Source: Cyathus striatus (lineage: Eukaryota > Basidiomycota > Agaricomycetes > Agaricales > Nidulariaceae). Taken from it: 64,000 nucleotides of DNA. Under the pieces are notes generated by a model. The model did no database searches, had not been told where the DNA came from, and saw only the letters and a program-made list of their open reading frames with translations. The stretch spans positions 2,232,001 to 2,296,000 of the forward strand of contig JAOVFP010000018.1 of assembly GCA_025738555.1 (NCBI GenBank), read 5' to 3'. Shown here in pieces: positions 43,719 through 55,665 of the stretch. Position 1 is the first letter of the stretch; every line of letters starts with the position of its first letter. Both the position numbers and the translations under genes were made by a program.

Positions 43719-46700
43719 ATGTCTTCAACTGACGAAGATCCTTCCAGTCTATCATCCCAGAAGAAGCGCAAAATCACCCAGCGTGCATGCGATCACTGTA
43801 GACTGAGGAAAAGTACGCACCTCCACGCATGTTTTACTTGTCATTCTACTAATACCGCAATTAAAGGACGATGTGATGCTGATGAATGACTCTTTATATT
43901 CCTGTGGAGCTTATAGTATCCTTTTCTAGGCGGTGAACCAACTCCCCCGCATGCTAAATGTCCAAACTGCGTTGAGCAAGGCTTGGAATGCACTTTCAGT
44001 ACTGAACCGAAGGTACGTCTGTAACTTTTTATGTATCGAACGAAAGCTAAGGCAGTTTTTATTTTGACAGAAACGGGGGAGGCCTAAGGGGTATGTATAT
44101 CACTGCCTCTTACATCAAGCAGGAAAATTCAAGCACCTCACAGATACGTTGATGGACTCGAAATGCGAATTCGGTTCTTGGAAGGGTTGGTTAAAAAGGC
44201 ACGTAGTTGTTGTTGACGATCTTTCTTTGGCTTACGTTTAATGGCCATTAGTTATGCCCCAACCAATTAGTGCTCCACAGCCTCGTTTGTACCTTTGACC
44301 CCGAATACGCAGCAACACTAACGAATATGTCCACTGCAATGTCCATATCTGCTCCCAGTACTCTCACAAGTGTTCCAACAACACCAGAAAAGGCACCATC
44401 TGACTCCATTCAAGATGTAATACATAAGATTGCTTCCCTCTCGCTTGGATCAAAAGACGACCCATTCCGAGACGATGATGTCGAGAAAGTCGCTATTTCC
44501 GAAAGGATACAAGTGCTATCTGTTAAACCAGAAAGCGAAAACAAAAGGTTCTGGGGGAAAAGTAGCAGTGCCATGCTCATGCATACCGCTGTATTACTCA
44601 AAAATGAGTATTCAAAGGACATTCCCATCAAGCGTAGATTTTTACAGAACCGAAGGCCTGTATTCTGGAAGAGACTCCCTGTTAGTTATTGCTGCTAGGT
44701 ATCTCTACATCCTTTATACTTACATACTCCATATCAGTGGGAAATCGACTTCCAACGCCCGACTGTGAAATACACATTCCCCCCTTCCAAACTCATTTCT
44801 AAACTTGCAGATGCATATTTTGAACATGTTAATCTATTCTATCCCCTCCTCCATAGGCCAACATTTGAACGTGCCATTGAAAATGGACTTCACCTAAACG
44901 ATGAAGGTTTTGGAGGTGTCCTTCTACTAGTATGCGCCGTTGGAGCACGGTATACAGATAAAATCGACGAAAAAACATTATCTGAGGGAACGAATTCGCA
45001 TTACTCAGCGGGATGGAAGTGGTATAACCAGGTTCAGGTTGTGAAGCAAAGCCTATTTCGTTCCATGACGTTGTACGATTTGCAATCATACTGTGTAAGT
45101 GCTATAAATGTCTACCTCTTGTATATGTTACATTTGATATCCAACCTTTGGCATCCTTAGTTGGCAATTCAATTCATCAACGGATGCTATGCACCACAAG
45201 CAGCTTGGATTCTCAGCGGGTTCGGGATTCGTCTCGCTCAAGATGTTGGCGCTCATCGTCAACGCATACCTCTGGAGAAACTAACAGTTCAAGATGAACT
45301 TTGGAAGAGGGCATTTTGGGTTATTGTTGCTCTGGATCGATTGATTAGTATGGGGATGGGACGGCCTTGCGCAATATTTGATGATCAGTACGTCTAATGA
45401 TAAACTGCATACTAAATTGACCTATAGGCTAATACTCGCATCAAAGTTTTGATATCGACATGCCTGTCGAATGTGACGATGAATATTGGGAGCATCCGGA
45501 CCAAAAGAAGCGCTTCAGACAGCCAAAGGATATTCCTTCGACGCTGACTGCATTCAATCTACACCTTCGGTTGTATAGGATTATGGCATTTTCAATGAGT
45601 ACCATTGTGAGTTCTCTGGTCTATCTAGTACATTCACATTCACCACTTTGACTCCAAAATCTTTTCTACTATAGTATTCAATTAAAACAAAATTCTGGGA
45701 GCTGATATTGCAAGAATGGGAACAGCACATTGTAGCTGAGTTAGACTCTGCGTTGAACAACTGGCTGAGCTCCTTACCTGAGTATTGTACGACAATGTCC
45801 TATTCATCACTGTCTCTAAAACTAACAAATGCATCTTAGTACGTTGGGACCCAGATAGAACCGATGATCGATTCTTCAAGCTCTCAGGATCTCTTATAAC
45901 AACATTCTACTACGTTCAAATACTCGTACACCGCCCATATATTATAGCGAGAGGCGCCGGCCAGCCAACGCCACTTTCACTACCTTCACTTGCCTTATGC
46001 TCCAGCGCAGCGCGATCATGTTCACTTGTCTTAGAGCAACAGATGAAGCGCTTCGTTGTCATGTACCCATATATGGCAATTTCTGCGTCAATAGCAGGAG
46101 TTGTACTACTTCTCAACATGTGGTCTAGTAAGCGAACTGGGACCACGGAAGATCCAATAACTACGAAACAGATTGAAAAATGTATGGATGTTCTGAGGAA
46201 GGCAGAAGAAAGATGGCGTTCTTGCGGAATTTACCTGTATGCTTAACTATTTGACTTTATATATCTATCTATCATGACGCACAATTTCTCAGAGATGTCA
46301 TGAACGATTTAACAACTACAGGACAGTTGTTACTTTCTGAGGAAGAGACAGGGCCATATGCAGATAATCCATCTGGGATTAGCACCGGAAATCAGAAAAG
46401 CTCATCTTCTCCCTGTGAAGCTGGCCTATTTTCCACTAACTTTCGTCCATCCATATTATTTCCACCGGTACCAGACAGCCAACCTCAGACATTTACACAG
46501 AATATAGGCGAGAATTCCAGGTTTAATCCACAAGAGACTACTTTTGGTAGTGGGTTTTACGATAATACAATCCCTATGATATTCGGACACGGAGCCTCAG
46601 CCAACCTCCCCTTCAATAATGAAACTCCAGCAATAAATGCTCCCACTCGTCAAGGCATTAGCTTGCTCTCTGCCGAACACATCCATCCAGGAACAAACTC

Positions 46701-46958
46701 GGAGATCCACTTGGGCCACCAGCAGACAACCACAGATCCCACTATGGATATGTGGATCAATGCACCTAATGGTTTCGAGTAGGTGTTATTATAGTTTTAC
46801 TAAGTATGATCAATCTTGTGACTGACATACATTTTGTTCAAAGACTCAATGAATGGAATTCGTTTCTCCTGAACTTCACAGAATTAACAAACGACTTATA
46901 TCATAATGATGCTCCGTGCAGAGGAGATGGGATGCAAGAATCATATACGATGCATTAA
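43719..46958 (+). CDS. Zn2Cys6 fungal-specific transcription factor
   Basis: Thirteen exons inferred: 43719-43814, 43867-43872 (6 nt), 43930-44012, 44071-44090, 44144-44198, 44252-44680, 44738-45094, 45161-45387, 45447-45606, 45675-45786, 45840-46236, 46293-46778, 46844-46958. The N-terminal binuclear zinc cluster reads 'ACDHCRLRKRRCGE', then 'AKCPNCVEQGLECTF', followed by basic linker 'KKRGRPKGYVDGLE' and a short coiled coil. The middle-homology region (Fungal_trans: 'YFEHVNLFYPLLHRPTFERA', 'GCYAPQAAWILSGFGIRLAQ', 'LDRLISMGMGRPCAI') is complete. The tail is Ser/Pro/Gln-rich. It resembles xylanolytic-activator-type nuclear regulators; target genes unknown. Intron 5 uses a GC donor (AAG|GCACGT). 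Confidence 0.85.
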
Positions 46959-47279
46959 ATAATTAGAAAGTTTACCTTGTTTATGATGCATATGGAACTT
47001 GTAAGGAAAGCTAAGATTTGTACATAGGGGTCGCTAATGTAGGTGACTGAACTGAAGTCATGAACGGTCATGAATGTTGATTGGATTCTTGGAAAATGTA
47101 AACACGTGTTGCAGCGGCAGTGAAAGCTTTGCATACTTTTGATGTGTGTCACTTTGGTCTTGCATATTTTTTCATACACTTAACAAATTGTTCACAACTA
47201 AATTTACTGTTTAAAGCTTTCATAATACACAAAACAAATTAGAGTCAACAAACCAATCACATGCATGTCCCCTTCCCAT
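46959..47279. other. 3' flank, no gene seen
   Basis: This is A/T-rich sequence downstream of the regulator. A 74-codon minus-strand frame at 46955-47179 has no features. Confidence 0.45.
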
Positions 47280-48150
47280 CTTCCTTCCTTTCCTCCTCTT
47301 CGCTCACCTCAAAAACAAGAGTTCCACTATGGCTTCTTATATCAGCAGTACGTCCAAGCCCCACTACAAGAGACTAAAGCACCGATGTTCCCCCACCTAG
47401 CCGATGCGGTGGCACACGCACACCCCTTTCACAACCCTCACTCTCACCAACCCCAACTCCCCCCTGCCATATCTCGCGTAAAGTTTAGAACAATATACGC
47501 GGGAAAAGTATTCGGAATAGACACGGGGCTTTTTTCCGTCTTTGGCGTCGTGCTCATGTTCAATGGCGAAGCTGTTATGGGTGTACGAGACATACGTCTC
47601 CCCAGCCCCACCCTTCTTCACTTCTCTTCATGTGATGCATCACTAACTCCACACAGGCACAAGAATTTGGTTACCGCATACAAAACATACTATTGGGCTT
47701 CGTACCCTGCCCCTCATCACGCATCGATCACCCACCAGAGATGGACGAAGGGCGACGCGAGGTGTAGTTTGCGCTGTGGATGAAGACTACGCTTAGGAGA
47801 TGGAAGTGGAGAGGAGGGCCGAGCAGGCGGGGAGGGAGAGGGAGGCGAAGAGGGGAAGTTAGGTGTTTTTTTTTAGCATTGCGAACACAACCATAACTTA
47901 TGGTTGTGTTGCAATGCTAATTGGGAGGTAGTGCTTCATACTAGATATACTTAGACTATCGAAAGTATGCATGAAGTTAATAGAAATGCTGCACTATAGG
48001 CTAGATGTTCTAAGACGAAGATACAGATGAGCTGCGCTTCACGACCTACCTTCGCTCACCAAGACAATATTGAACAGACACCTGAATATCGATAAGTCGT
48101 AACTCATCGTTCACCGACACGATAGAGTGTTTATTGTACGTTCCACAATC
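47280..48150 (+). pseudogene. TMEM242-like pseudogene, copy 4, with duplicated 3' flank
   Basis: It keeps 'AAGAGTTCCACTATGGCTTC', a deleted exon-2 start, a region matching 'GKAFAIATGLVSVFGVVL' ('GKVFGIDTGLFSVFGVVL' here), the last exon start and the charged tail. Exon-2 hydrophobic segment 1 is gone and the last exon is frame-broken near 47765. Similarity to 40600-40840 continues to about 48150. A 13-bp inverted repeat (AACACAACCATAA/TTATGGTTGTGTT) at 47884-47911 can form a hairpin. Confidence 0.7.
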
Positions 48151-49083
48151 ATCCACTGTGCATGATCAAGGTTTCACGTAACTTTGCCATGGTACTTTGC
48201 GAAATATTGAACGCTCTTACTCAGACGCGTGAACCTCTGTCCGCAGTTTGAGGTAATCCTTGCACCAGGCCAACGGAGCAGCATTCCTGGGCCGTGATGT
48301 AACCCCGCACTTCATGGGCTGCTATAGGTCAGTTGAAGAGGACGAAGTGTTGTTGAAGGTTCCTCGACGAAGAATGCGAGCGGTTAGCGCGTCCGTCTAA
48401 CCTTAAGGTTCTAAGGTAATGTAAAAGAGTGCGTTAGTGACGTAATTAAGAGAAACGACGACGCAGCAAGGAGCAGAACTTCGAGACGAAGTTCTGGAGT
48501 GAATTCAGAGAAATGGGACTTGGTGAGAACGATCAGAACGAACGAGACGAAGACTCAGAGACAGAACGAGAGGGAGTGAGAGGTAGAAATGAGGGGTGAA
48601 TTTCACTAAAGTACAATAGACCTAGATACACAGTTTAAATAAGAGAAAGAGAACGAAATATACCTAAAAGGAGTGAATAAATTTTTATTAAGCCCAAGGA
48701 GGTGATAGGAACTTGACTACGGTTTCAAGGAGTGTAGGACTGGAGGAATGAAAAATAATTGTAGAGAAGTCTTGAAGCGACGGCGAGGGGGGAGCAACTG
48801 TAGAGTTGTTGGTCCTGCCAATGTGGTGAGACCGATGCCCGGGTGAAACTTGCTGTCCTATGCATGCGTATCGAGGTCCGTTGCTTCGCAACTCTTATTA
48901 GAGTATCTGGGGAATGCTTCCGTGTGTGTCCGAGGTTTGAGACTTGAGCGGATTCGGTCTGACGCTGAGAGCGTTGAGATGCGTTCAAGAGGACAGTTCA
49001 ACGGCAGACACGTTGACGCGCTTGATGGGAAGGTCACGTGATGACGCCGGAACGCGTCAGAACGTCGATTCTACAGTGCAGGC
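48151..49083. other. Intergenic DNA left of the hAT element
   Basis: 48370-48420 resembles the 5' half of a tRNA ('GGTTAGCGCGTCCGTCTAAC') without a matching T arm. 48440-48600 is rich in GACGAAG/GAACGAG words. The last 8 bases (49076-49083, GTGCAGGC) are the left target-site duplication. Confidence 0.5.
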
Positions 49084-49327
49084 TAGGGTTGGGGAACAAA
49101 CCGGCATGTAACTTACCAACATGTAAATAACATAGTTTGTTACAGTAACTTACTAGTTTGTTACATCCCCTGAAAAGTAGCATGTAAAAAATGTAACAAA
49201 CCTCGGTCACATGATTAACAAAAATCAAAAAACTATGGTCTCTGATGGACAAAGATTCGACGACCAGCTGATACAAAATTGTTACCCATCAAGCCTGGAT
49301 ACTTTGTAGCATTCAACACACCCTGAC

Positions 49328-50617
49328 GTGTACAATCCAACAATGGAAGAACCAATGGACATGCCCACTAAGCCCGAGGATCCTTCTTGGCGAGGAAATG
49401 GGCATAAATTCAATAATTTGCCTGATAACATAAAGGCACATGTACATTTGCAGTTGGCAATATCTAAAGTGCAAGAAACTGTTTTAGTCCCACATAAACA
49501 GTGCTCCGTGCTCGATTTATTTACCGCACAAACACTGCCACCAGTCTATGCAGGCATTGACAGTTATTCCATTTCTGCAGATCATTCCTTTTTTAGCCTT
49601 GAGGACCCCGCAAGTGACTGCGAGCTTGAGCTTCTTGCAACCAGAGTTCCGCCAAAGGCTATTGTTGCCAGTTTGTTGGAGCAATCGAAGCAAGCATGGC
49701 TGGATGGTTACAACTCGATTACATTGCCCAGAGAGAGAATCCCCTTCCCCCTTTGGGCCGCCACATTCTGGTCAACACTCCTTGTCCATATTAATCCATC
49801 CCTTAAAAAATGGAAGAATGCTGTTGATTGGCTCTGAAGAGACAAGCTCTTTGAACACCATGGAGCAGAGATCAACAATGCACTTCATGAGCTCAGTACT
49901 ATATCTTGGACTGCAAAAATTCCTTGCCAGAAAGCTCTATTTGATGTAGATATGCTGGTACCATTTCTATCTAGAAGTTGGTTTGCAAATGAGCAGATTG
50001 ATCTTATGTTGGATACTTTGCGGCAGGATGTTTCAGCACTCTCAACTTCAAGCTTCACTGAAATCTCCATTATCAGTGTATCACTGTCAACTATGATTCT
50101 AAGTGCTTATACTATGGAAGTTGTGGAAGACAAGAAGATTTATGATCCTTACGATGATAGCTGGCTTACCCAATTTGGTCACAGAATTTCGGTTATTGAT
50201 GGATTTGCGGGAATATTCTTCATTAATGGAGATCACTGGGTTTCTGCTTTGGTTGGCCATACAGTGGAGAAATATGACATAGGCTTTGTTGATCCAGCTG
50301 GAAATATTGACCGCACAGATAATTTAGTTACCCGCGCTCTGAAATGGTTTATTCTGAAGCACTGTAACATTACTGAACAGTTTTTACATGTTGATATTCC
50401 ATGTTCCCCTCAAGATACTAATGTTGATAGCTGGAACTGTGGTCTTCTCAGTGTGAACACATTGTTCCACTGGTATCTTCCTGCAGATCAACCACTTTTG
50501 GAGAAAGACCTAATTTTACAAGACATTGCAAGAATACGAGCTATGTGCAAAATTATTCAATACTTTAATTCAAAGGTATGTGAACAGCAGATGCCACACT
50601 ACGTCTATCATGGCTAA
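49328..50617 (+). CDS. Ulp1 (C48) cysteine protease-like region of the hAT element
   Basis: Open frame from 'MYNPTMEEPMDMPTKPEDPS', interrupted once by TGA (49835-49837) after 'KKWKNAVDWL', then continuing in the same frame through 'HELSTISWTAKIPCQKALFD'. The catalytic part shows the C48 order: His in 'FINGDHWVSALVGH', Asp in 'DIGFVDPAG', Cys in 'DSWNCGLLSVNTLF'. Such proteases cleave SUMO-like proteins; several eukaryotic transposons carry them. Frame continues to TGA-free 'IQYFNSK' at 50575, where a GTATGT donor can join 50638 in phase, linking it to the transposase. The single stop may be a CGA-to-TGA change at a CpG; either it inactivates the N-terminal half or translation starts after it. 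Confidence 0.75.
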
Positions 50618-50637
50618 AATTAACTTATTGGTTCTAG

Positions 50638-53600
50638 AATCATATGAGCGATCGCTCCCTCCCATCAGTGAACTTACTTACAGTCTCACTATTTTGGTCT
50701 CCATTGTGTTCTGGAGATGCCGCGCCAAATAAAAGCATCTCAAAAAAATCCAAAGGTTCAGCTACGAAGCCTGTAATCTCTATTAAATTAAAGATAAAGC
50801 CGGTAATAAAGCCCAAGTCCACAAAGAAGCAGCCTGTCACTACTAGTGTATATGCTCCAGTCTTCACAGTTCCTAACCCTCGCCTTAACACAACAATTAC
50901 TGTACCAGAAAAGAAACGAGTAAGTGGTTATGATATTCATGTGAACTTAAACTTATATTTATCTTAGTCACGAAATATGGATGACAGCGAGACTGAGGAA
51001 GACATTGCTTCTGATGAGAGGCCATCACAACGACAGAAGTCAATGGACAGCTTCTCTAGTTTCATTGACAGCAGGTGTGAAGGAACATCAAGCCAAAATC
51101 GTAAAGGAGGGCACCCAGCCCTGACTAGTCTTGACAAACTGACAGTTTGCATTGGCAAAGATAAGGCTGGAAGGAATATCTTTCGTTGTGTGGGAACAGG
51201 CTGCAGCAAGAATTTCTGTCCCTGGAGCTGCAATCGTGTGTACATGCATTCAAAAAACTGCCTGTTCTTAACTGTGAATCAGTGGCAGATGGCTTCATCT
51301 CAGAGTGCAAAATCTAGTCCTGGTGCTAAGCTTGAAGCTGTGCTTGCAACACAAGCTACTATGTCCCCCCTCAAAAATGGTCTAGTCAAAAGAAGTACAC
51401 CTGAATTGAAACCAACATCAGATGAGTATTTTGTTGGGCACCGCAGCGTCTTTCATAAACAGCTGGATTTTGCTATTATCCACTTTATATGTGCTACTGG
51501 AAGTTCCTTAAATGTTGTCTCATACAACGAGTGGAAGACCCTGTTTCAAATTACCTGCCCAAGCTATAACCCAGTATCGAAAACCACACTGCAAGACAGT
51601 CATATTATGTCTGAGCAAGAACGAGTTAGGGGGATAGAGCTGAATGAACTTCAACAGGAAGTTAATCTTAGTTGTTCATTTGACGGTGCTTCAACATGCG
51701 CTGGCGAAGCCTACTATACAGTCCATGTAACAACAGCAGATGGTCGTGTTTATCTTCTTGAAGGGCGAGAGTGCACCAGAGAATCACACACAGGTCAATG
51801 GATATTCAAATATGTTCTTAGTGTGCGTACACTCTCAACCCCCAACATTTAATCCACTCATTGTATCATTCAGGTTATAGACAGTATAGGACGTGAAAGG
51901 TTTGCAGCAATTTCATCCGACAGCACAGGCAACACTCGCAATGCACAAGAACTTCTCTGCAAGGCTGTTGTGACCATGCTTAATCTTCCTGATCCAGTAC
52001 ACCACATGAACTTATTATGCAAGGATATATGCCGTCATGAATACTTTGACGACGTAGTGAAGTGCATCCGAGCAACAATAAAGTTCTTCAAGCACTCAAA
52101 TGTCACAAAAGCAAAACTCAAAGATATCCGGGAGCGTGACCATCTAGGTCCTGGCCTTGAAAGCATAGGCAAAACACGGTTTGCATCGCTTATCTGGGCT
52201 GCATTGTCAGTTCAGCGATGCTTGCCTGGAATACGAGAGCTGTGTAAAAAAGGTGACATAAAGATACAGGTAAGCGCACAGTACATAATTTCCAACAACA
52301 TATAACGGGCATATATTAATATAGGGATATACCGAATATTACCTTGAACCAGCCACACTCCAGTTTGAATTCAATTTGATACAGCTGATAGCTGTCGGTG
52401 AAGGTATAGCACGCGCAATTGAATGCCTTGAAGCTACTTCAGTGGACCCAGGGGCAGTGTATCTGTATTGGCTTGCAGTGATCTGCCAACTGAAGGGACG
52501 ACTTGAAATATACAAACTTCCAAGTTCTGTATGTGCTGCAATTCGTGGTGTAGTGAATGAGCATTGGAAGCAATTCTTTGTGAGAGGGCCAAGCAACACT
52601 CACCTTTCAGCCTTATATTTAAACCCAGGTGCGTGCCATAATGTTCACATATACACATCACTTGACAAAAGTTTGTTAGCTTACATTGAATCATCGCTCT
52701 TTAATAGGCCAAATCTACTCACATATAATATCACTCTCCCTGGGAAAGGCAACCCAGACATTCCCGAAGGGATCCGAAGCCCAAAGACATTCAAAGAAGT
52801 TGGAACCTACCTATACCTAATTGGTGTCGAGGAGGTTGAACATGGGATGATACCAGCACTTACTAAGTGGAAAGGACGACAACAACAATTCACTCAGGCA
52901 TACCAAGCACAGTTTACGGCCTATGCCCACAGTGCATTCCCCTTCACCACACCATTGGGAGTTGGCCAAGATGCACTGTCATGGTGGCGTGCATTTGAAG
53001 GAAGGGAGAATGCTGAAATAATGGCAGTAAGTCCACCACGCTCAGTACCACAAAAGAACTTAAACACACCTTTTAAACAGGCCCTCGCTATCAAACTATT
53101 GTCCATAGTACCCCACTCCATGGCAGATGAGCGAACCGTCTCTGTTGTAACGATGTTGAATACGGCCTTGAGATCCCACATGAAGGTGAACACCATTATG
53201 GCAATGGCTCAAATACGTGCCCACTATAGGAGGGAAACAAATGTAAGCTTCACAGTAAAGTGTAAAGAATGAAGACAACTTACATTAAACATCAAGAACC
53301 GCCCAAAAGTAAATCCTCGCCCAATATTAAAGTTCTTTGATGTCAAGCGCATCTTGAGGGAAATCGACAATGAAGACAGATGCCACGATGAAGCCCACAT
53401 GCAAGACGAGTCAGAAGATGAGTTTGACAGTGAAGAGAGAGTGTCATGGCTGTCCGGAGAGGCTACAAGTGTGATTCAGCCAGCAGAGGTATTCATGATG
53501 AATAATGAAGAGGATGAGCTGAACTTGCACTCCAGGGAGGTTGAAGATCTTCTCTTGGACAAGCCACCAAAAGTAGAGGAGGTCGAGATGGCAGAGTTAG

Positions 53601-53677
53601 CGGAGAAGGGTGAAACCACGACAGACAATGACATTGAGGAAGGCAGTGGATCATACGGCCTTGGTGCTTGGGTGTAA
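50638..53677 (+). CDS. hAT family transposase
   Basis: Exons: 50638-50919, 50968-51822, 51874-52269, 52325-53026, 53081-53242 and 53297-53677, all GT-AG with continuous frame. A Lys-rich linker is followed by a BED-like zinc finger ('FRCVGTGCSKNFC' then 'CNRVYMHSKNC'). The RNase-H-like core shows 'LSCSFDGAS' (Asp codon 51682-51684) and 'AISSDSTGNTRNAQELL' (Asp 51919-51921), the usual two hAT aspartates. The C-terminal dimerisation motif follows ('SWWRAFEGRENAEIMA', 'ALAIKLLSIVPHSMADERTV', 'LNTALRSHMKVNTI'), then an acidic tail. It catalyses cut-and-paste transposition using the 19-bp ends. No nonsense or frameshift was seen, so it may be active. An ATG at 50977 could start a shorter, Ulp1-free form. 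Confidence 0.88.
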
Positions 53678-54125
53678 CTTGTGATCTGGGACACGTGACA
53701 TTGGCAATCACGTGCTTAAGTAATTTACTATGTAATTTACAATTGTTACATCTCACCAAAAAAAATTCAGGTAAGTTACCTGTTTGTTACACTGCCTGAG
53801 GTTTGTTCCCCAACCCTAGTGCAGGCAGAAAGCCTGCTCTACACAGTTCGCTCTACCTTTCCACTGAGTCGCGCTGACTAAACTCAATTCTTCGCATCTA
53901 AGCTAGACCTTTATTCAATCACGGGCGTCCCTAATAAATACCAATTATCGATCGATCATTACTGTATAATGAAATCCATTTTGTCGCTTTATCAATTCTT
54001 CAGTCGAATAACAACCACGGTGTGCTCCTTACTGTCATCATCGACATCTCTGGCACCTCATCGTTGGCCATATCGAAACTCCTTTCCTTATCAAACTTCA
54101 CGTAACCTAACACACACTTTCAAAA

Positions 54126-55301
54126 ATGTCAAAAAGGAAGAATCAACAACAACGTTTCCCGCCCCCCCCGGAAATCCAAGAAGAGATCATACACATACTG
54201 TGGAATTCTCCTCTCACTTCAGATGAGAGGAACCAAGTACTCACATTGGTGCTACTCGTAAACAAGTACTGGAAGAATACACTTCTCCAATACGCGTTTA
54301 AAAACATATATTTTACATCAGAACAACTATATAAATGGTACATGCACATCTTGCGTGCGATGACTTTACTAGGCTACCAAGATATAACGCCGGCACATTG
54401 TCAATCCATGACCATCCTCTATCCTGGTTCACCGAGCACAAGACATAAGAAAAGGGTACATCGGAACATCGTATCAGCTTTGCACCACTTTCCTAACCTT
54501 CATCGCATAGCTGTCGACCTTGTGGATGTGCAACACATGGGATCTGAGGGAAAATGGGATTGGTTGAAGGATATTCCAGAGCAGGTGGATACCCTCGATT
54601 TGACGATTATCGCACCGCAAAAAGAGGATGCATCGTTGCAGCTAAACGCTTGGGTCACCACTTGGAATTTGAGGCCTATATTGAACATCAAATGCATTCG
54701 TATCTGGGGTCTGTATGACGGCGAGCTTGCATGGCGTCTGTATCACTTCAAGTTCCCCAACCTCGACACGATATTGTGCAATGGTGACCCTGCTGAACAC
54801 CCTCTAAATTATAAGTGACATCGTTGGACTAGGACCTCTATAAGTGAACAATGGTCAAAAATAGATGACTGTGAGATTATCAATTATGACGGAGTGCTAG
54901 GATATTTCTCCGGCTTAGAATGCCAGTGCACAAGTCCTTGTACACTGGAATGCACGGTGCAGAAGGTTTTGCGCGCTTTGCAGTTACAGGCCAAGTTACT
55001 TGACAAAAATCTCTATACCCATAATTATTCAGATTCCAGGTTTGAGTCCTTGGTATTGGACCCTGTTTTTCATGACGCTGCAGCAAGAATCTACGAGATA
55101 ATATGGGAGAATGACCTTCACCTTTTCGCCGAAAGGATAGCCTCCAAGTATTATCCCAGCATTAAATGCTACTCCGTGAACGATAAGAAGCGACGTGGAG
55201 ACGGCAACTTAAAATTCTCTTTAAAGTGTCTATACCTTCTCGCCTTCATTTTTGCATTAGCCTTGCTTTATCGCTATAAAGATTCTTTCGTCTTAATGTA
55301 A
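54126..55301 (+). pseudogene. F-box-like gene broken by one nonsense codon (paralog of 41232-42437)
   Basis: It begins 'MSKRKNQQQRFPPPPEIQEE' and keeps 'LLVNKYWKNTLLQYAFKNIY', 'KWYMHILRAMTLLGYQDITP' and 'GKWDWLKDIPEQVDTLDLT' of the paralog. A TGA at 54816-54818 interrupts it; the same frame then resumes with 'HRWTRTSISEQWSKIDD' and runs to the hydrophobic C-terminal helix ('YLLAFIFALALL'). No plausible intron removes the stop. Everything else is intact, so inactivation is recent or a 230-residue truncated form is made. The hAT element ends 300 bp upstream. Confidence 0.75.
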
Positions 55302-55500
55302 TTGTGTCCTCTCACTGGCATCATTTTTGTACTAGCCTTTATTTTTATGGGACAATCCACTGCATAGTCAGACTCATTCCATACATAATATATATTTCCA
55401 TGGCAAGCATGGACCTCACAGTTACTATTATTTCAGACCTATCGACTTTGTGAACTACATGTTTGTATGATAAATAAAATAAAAGTTTCTACTATGATCA

Positions 55501-55650
55501 CAATTCAGTATAAACCTCGGACAGAAGAGTATTCCCTATAAACCAATATTCTTCAAAACCTCCCCTTGGAGAACGTGGTACGCGTTCTAGCTTCCAAAAA
55601 TATACAGTAGAATCTGCTCCCAATGATACTACTTCCTCTCCAGGGTCTTT
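55501..55650 (-). pseudogene. C-terminal fragment of an F-box/LRR-like gene
   Basis: Minus-strand residues 'EEVVSLGADSTVYFWKLERV', ending 'LLSEVYTEL' before the stop, align with the end of the gene at 15344-17182 ('EEKLSLGTDLAVFFRKPARR' ... 'PPTEVYTEI'). Homology ends where the inverted-repeat element at 55666 begins, so the rest was removed or displaced there. Confidence 0.6.
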
Positions 55651-55665
55651 TTGTTTGGACTCATT

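Larger units (their letters stand above)
49084..53818 (+). mobile_element. hAT transposon carrying a Ulp1-type protease (4735 bp)
   Basis: Perfect 19-bp terminal inverted repeats TAGGGTTGGGGAACAAACC (49084-49102, 53800-53818) are flanked by a perfect 8-bp direct repeat GTGCAGGC (49076-49083, 53819-53826), diagnostic of hAT superfamily insertion. Subterminal regions carry multiple GTTTGTTAC/GTAACTTAC words in both orientations (49105-49200, 53720-53795), plausible transposase binding sites. Internally it encodes a Ulp1 (C48) protease-like region and a hAT transposase. The identical termini and target-site duplication indicate recent insertion. It lies between the duplicated TMEM242 relic and the F-box-like relic. 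Confidence 0.92.

Noticed and set aside
48370..48420. Possible tRNA 5' half ('GGTTAGCGCGTCCGTCTAAC')
   Set aside because: No T arm or acceptor partner within 100 bases; treated as a tRNA fragment.
53476..53759. Minus-strand frames opposite the transposase tail
   Set aside because: They mirror the acidic repeat-rich transposase C-terminus and have no independent signal.
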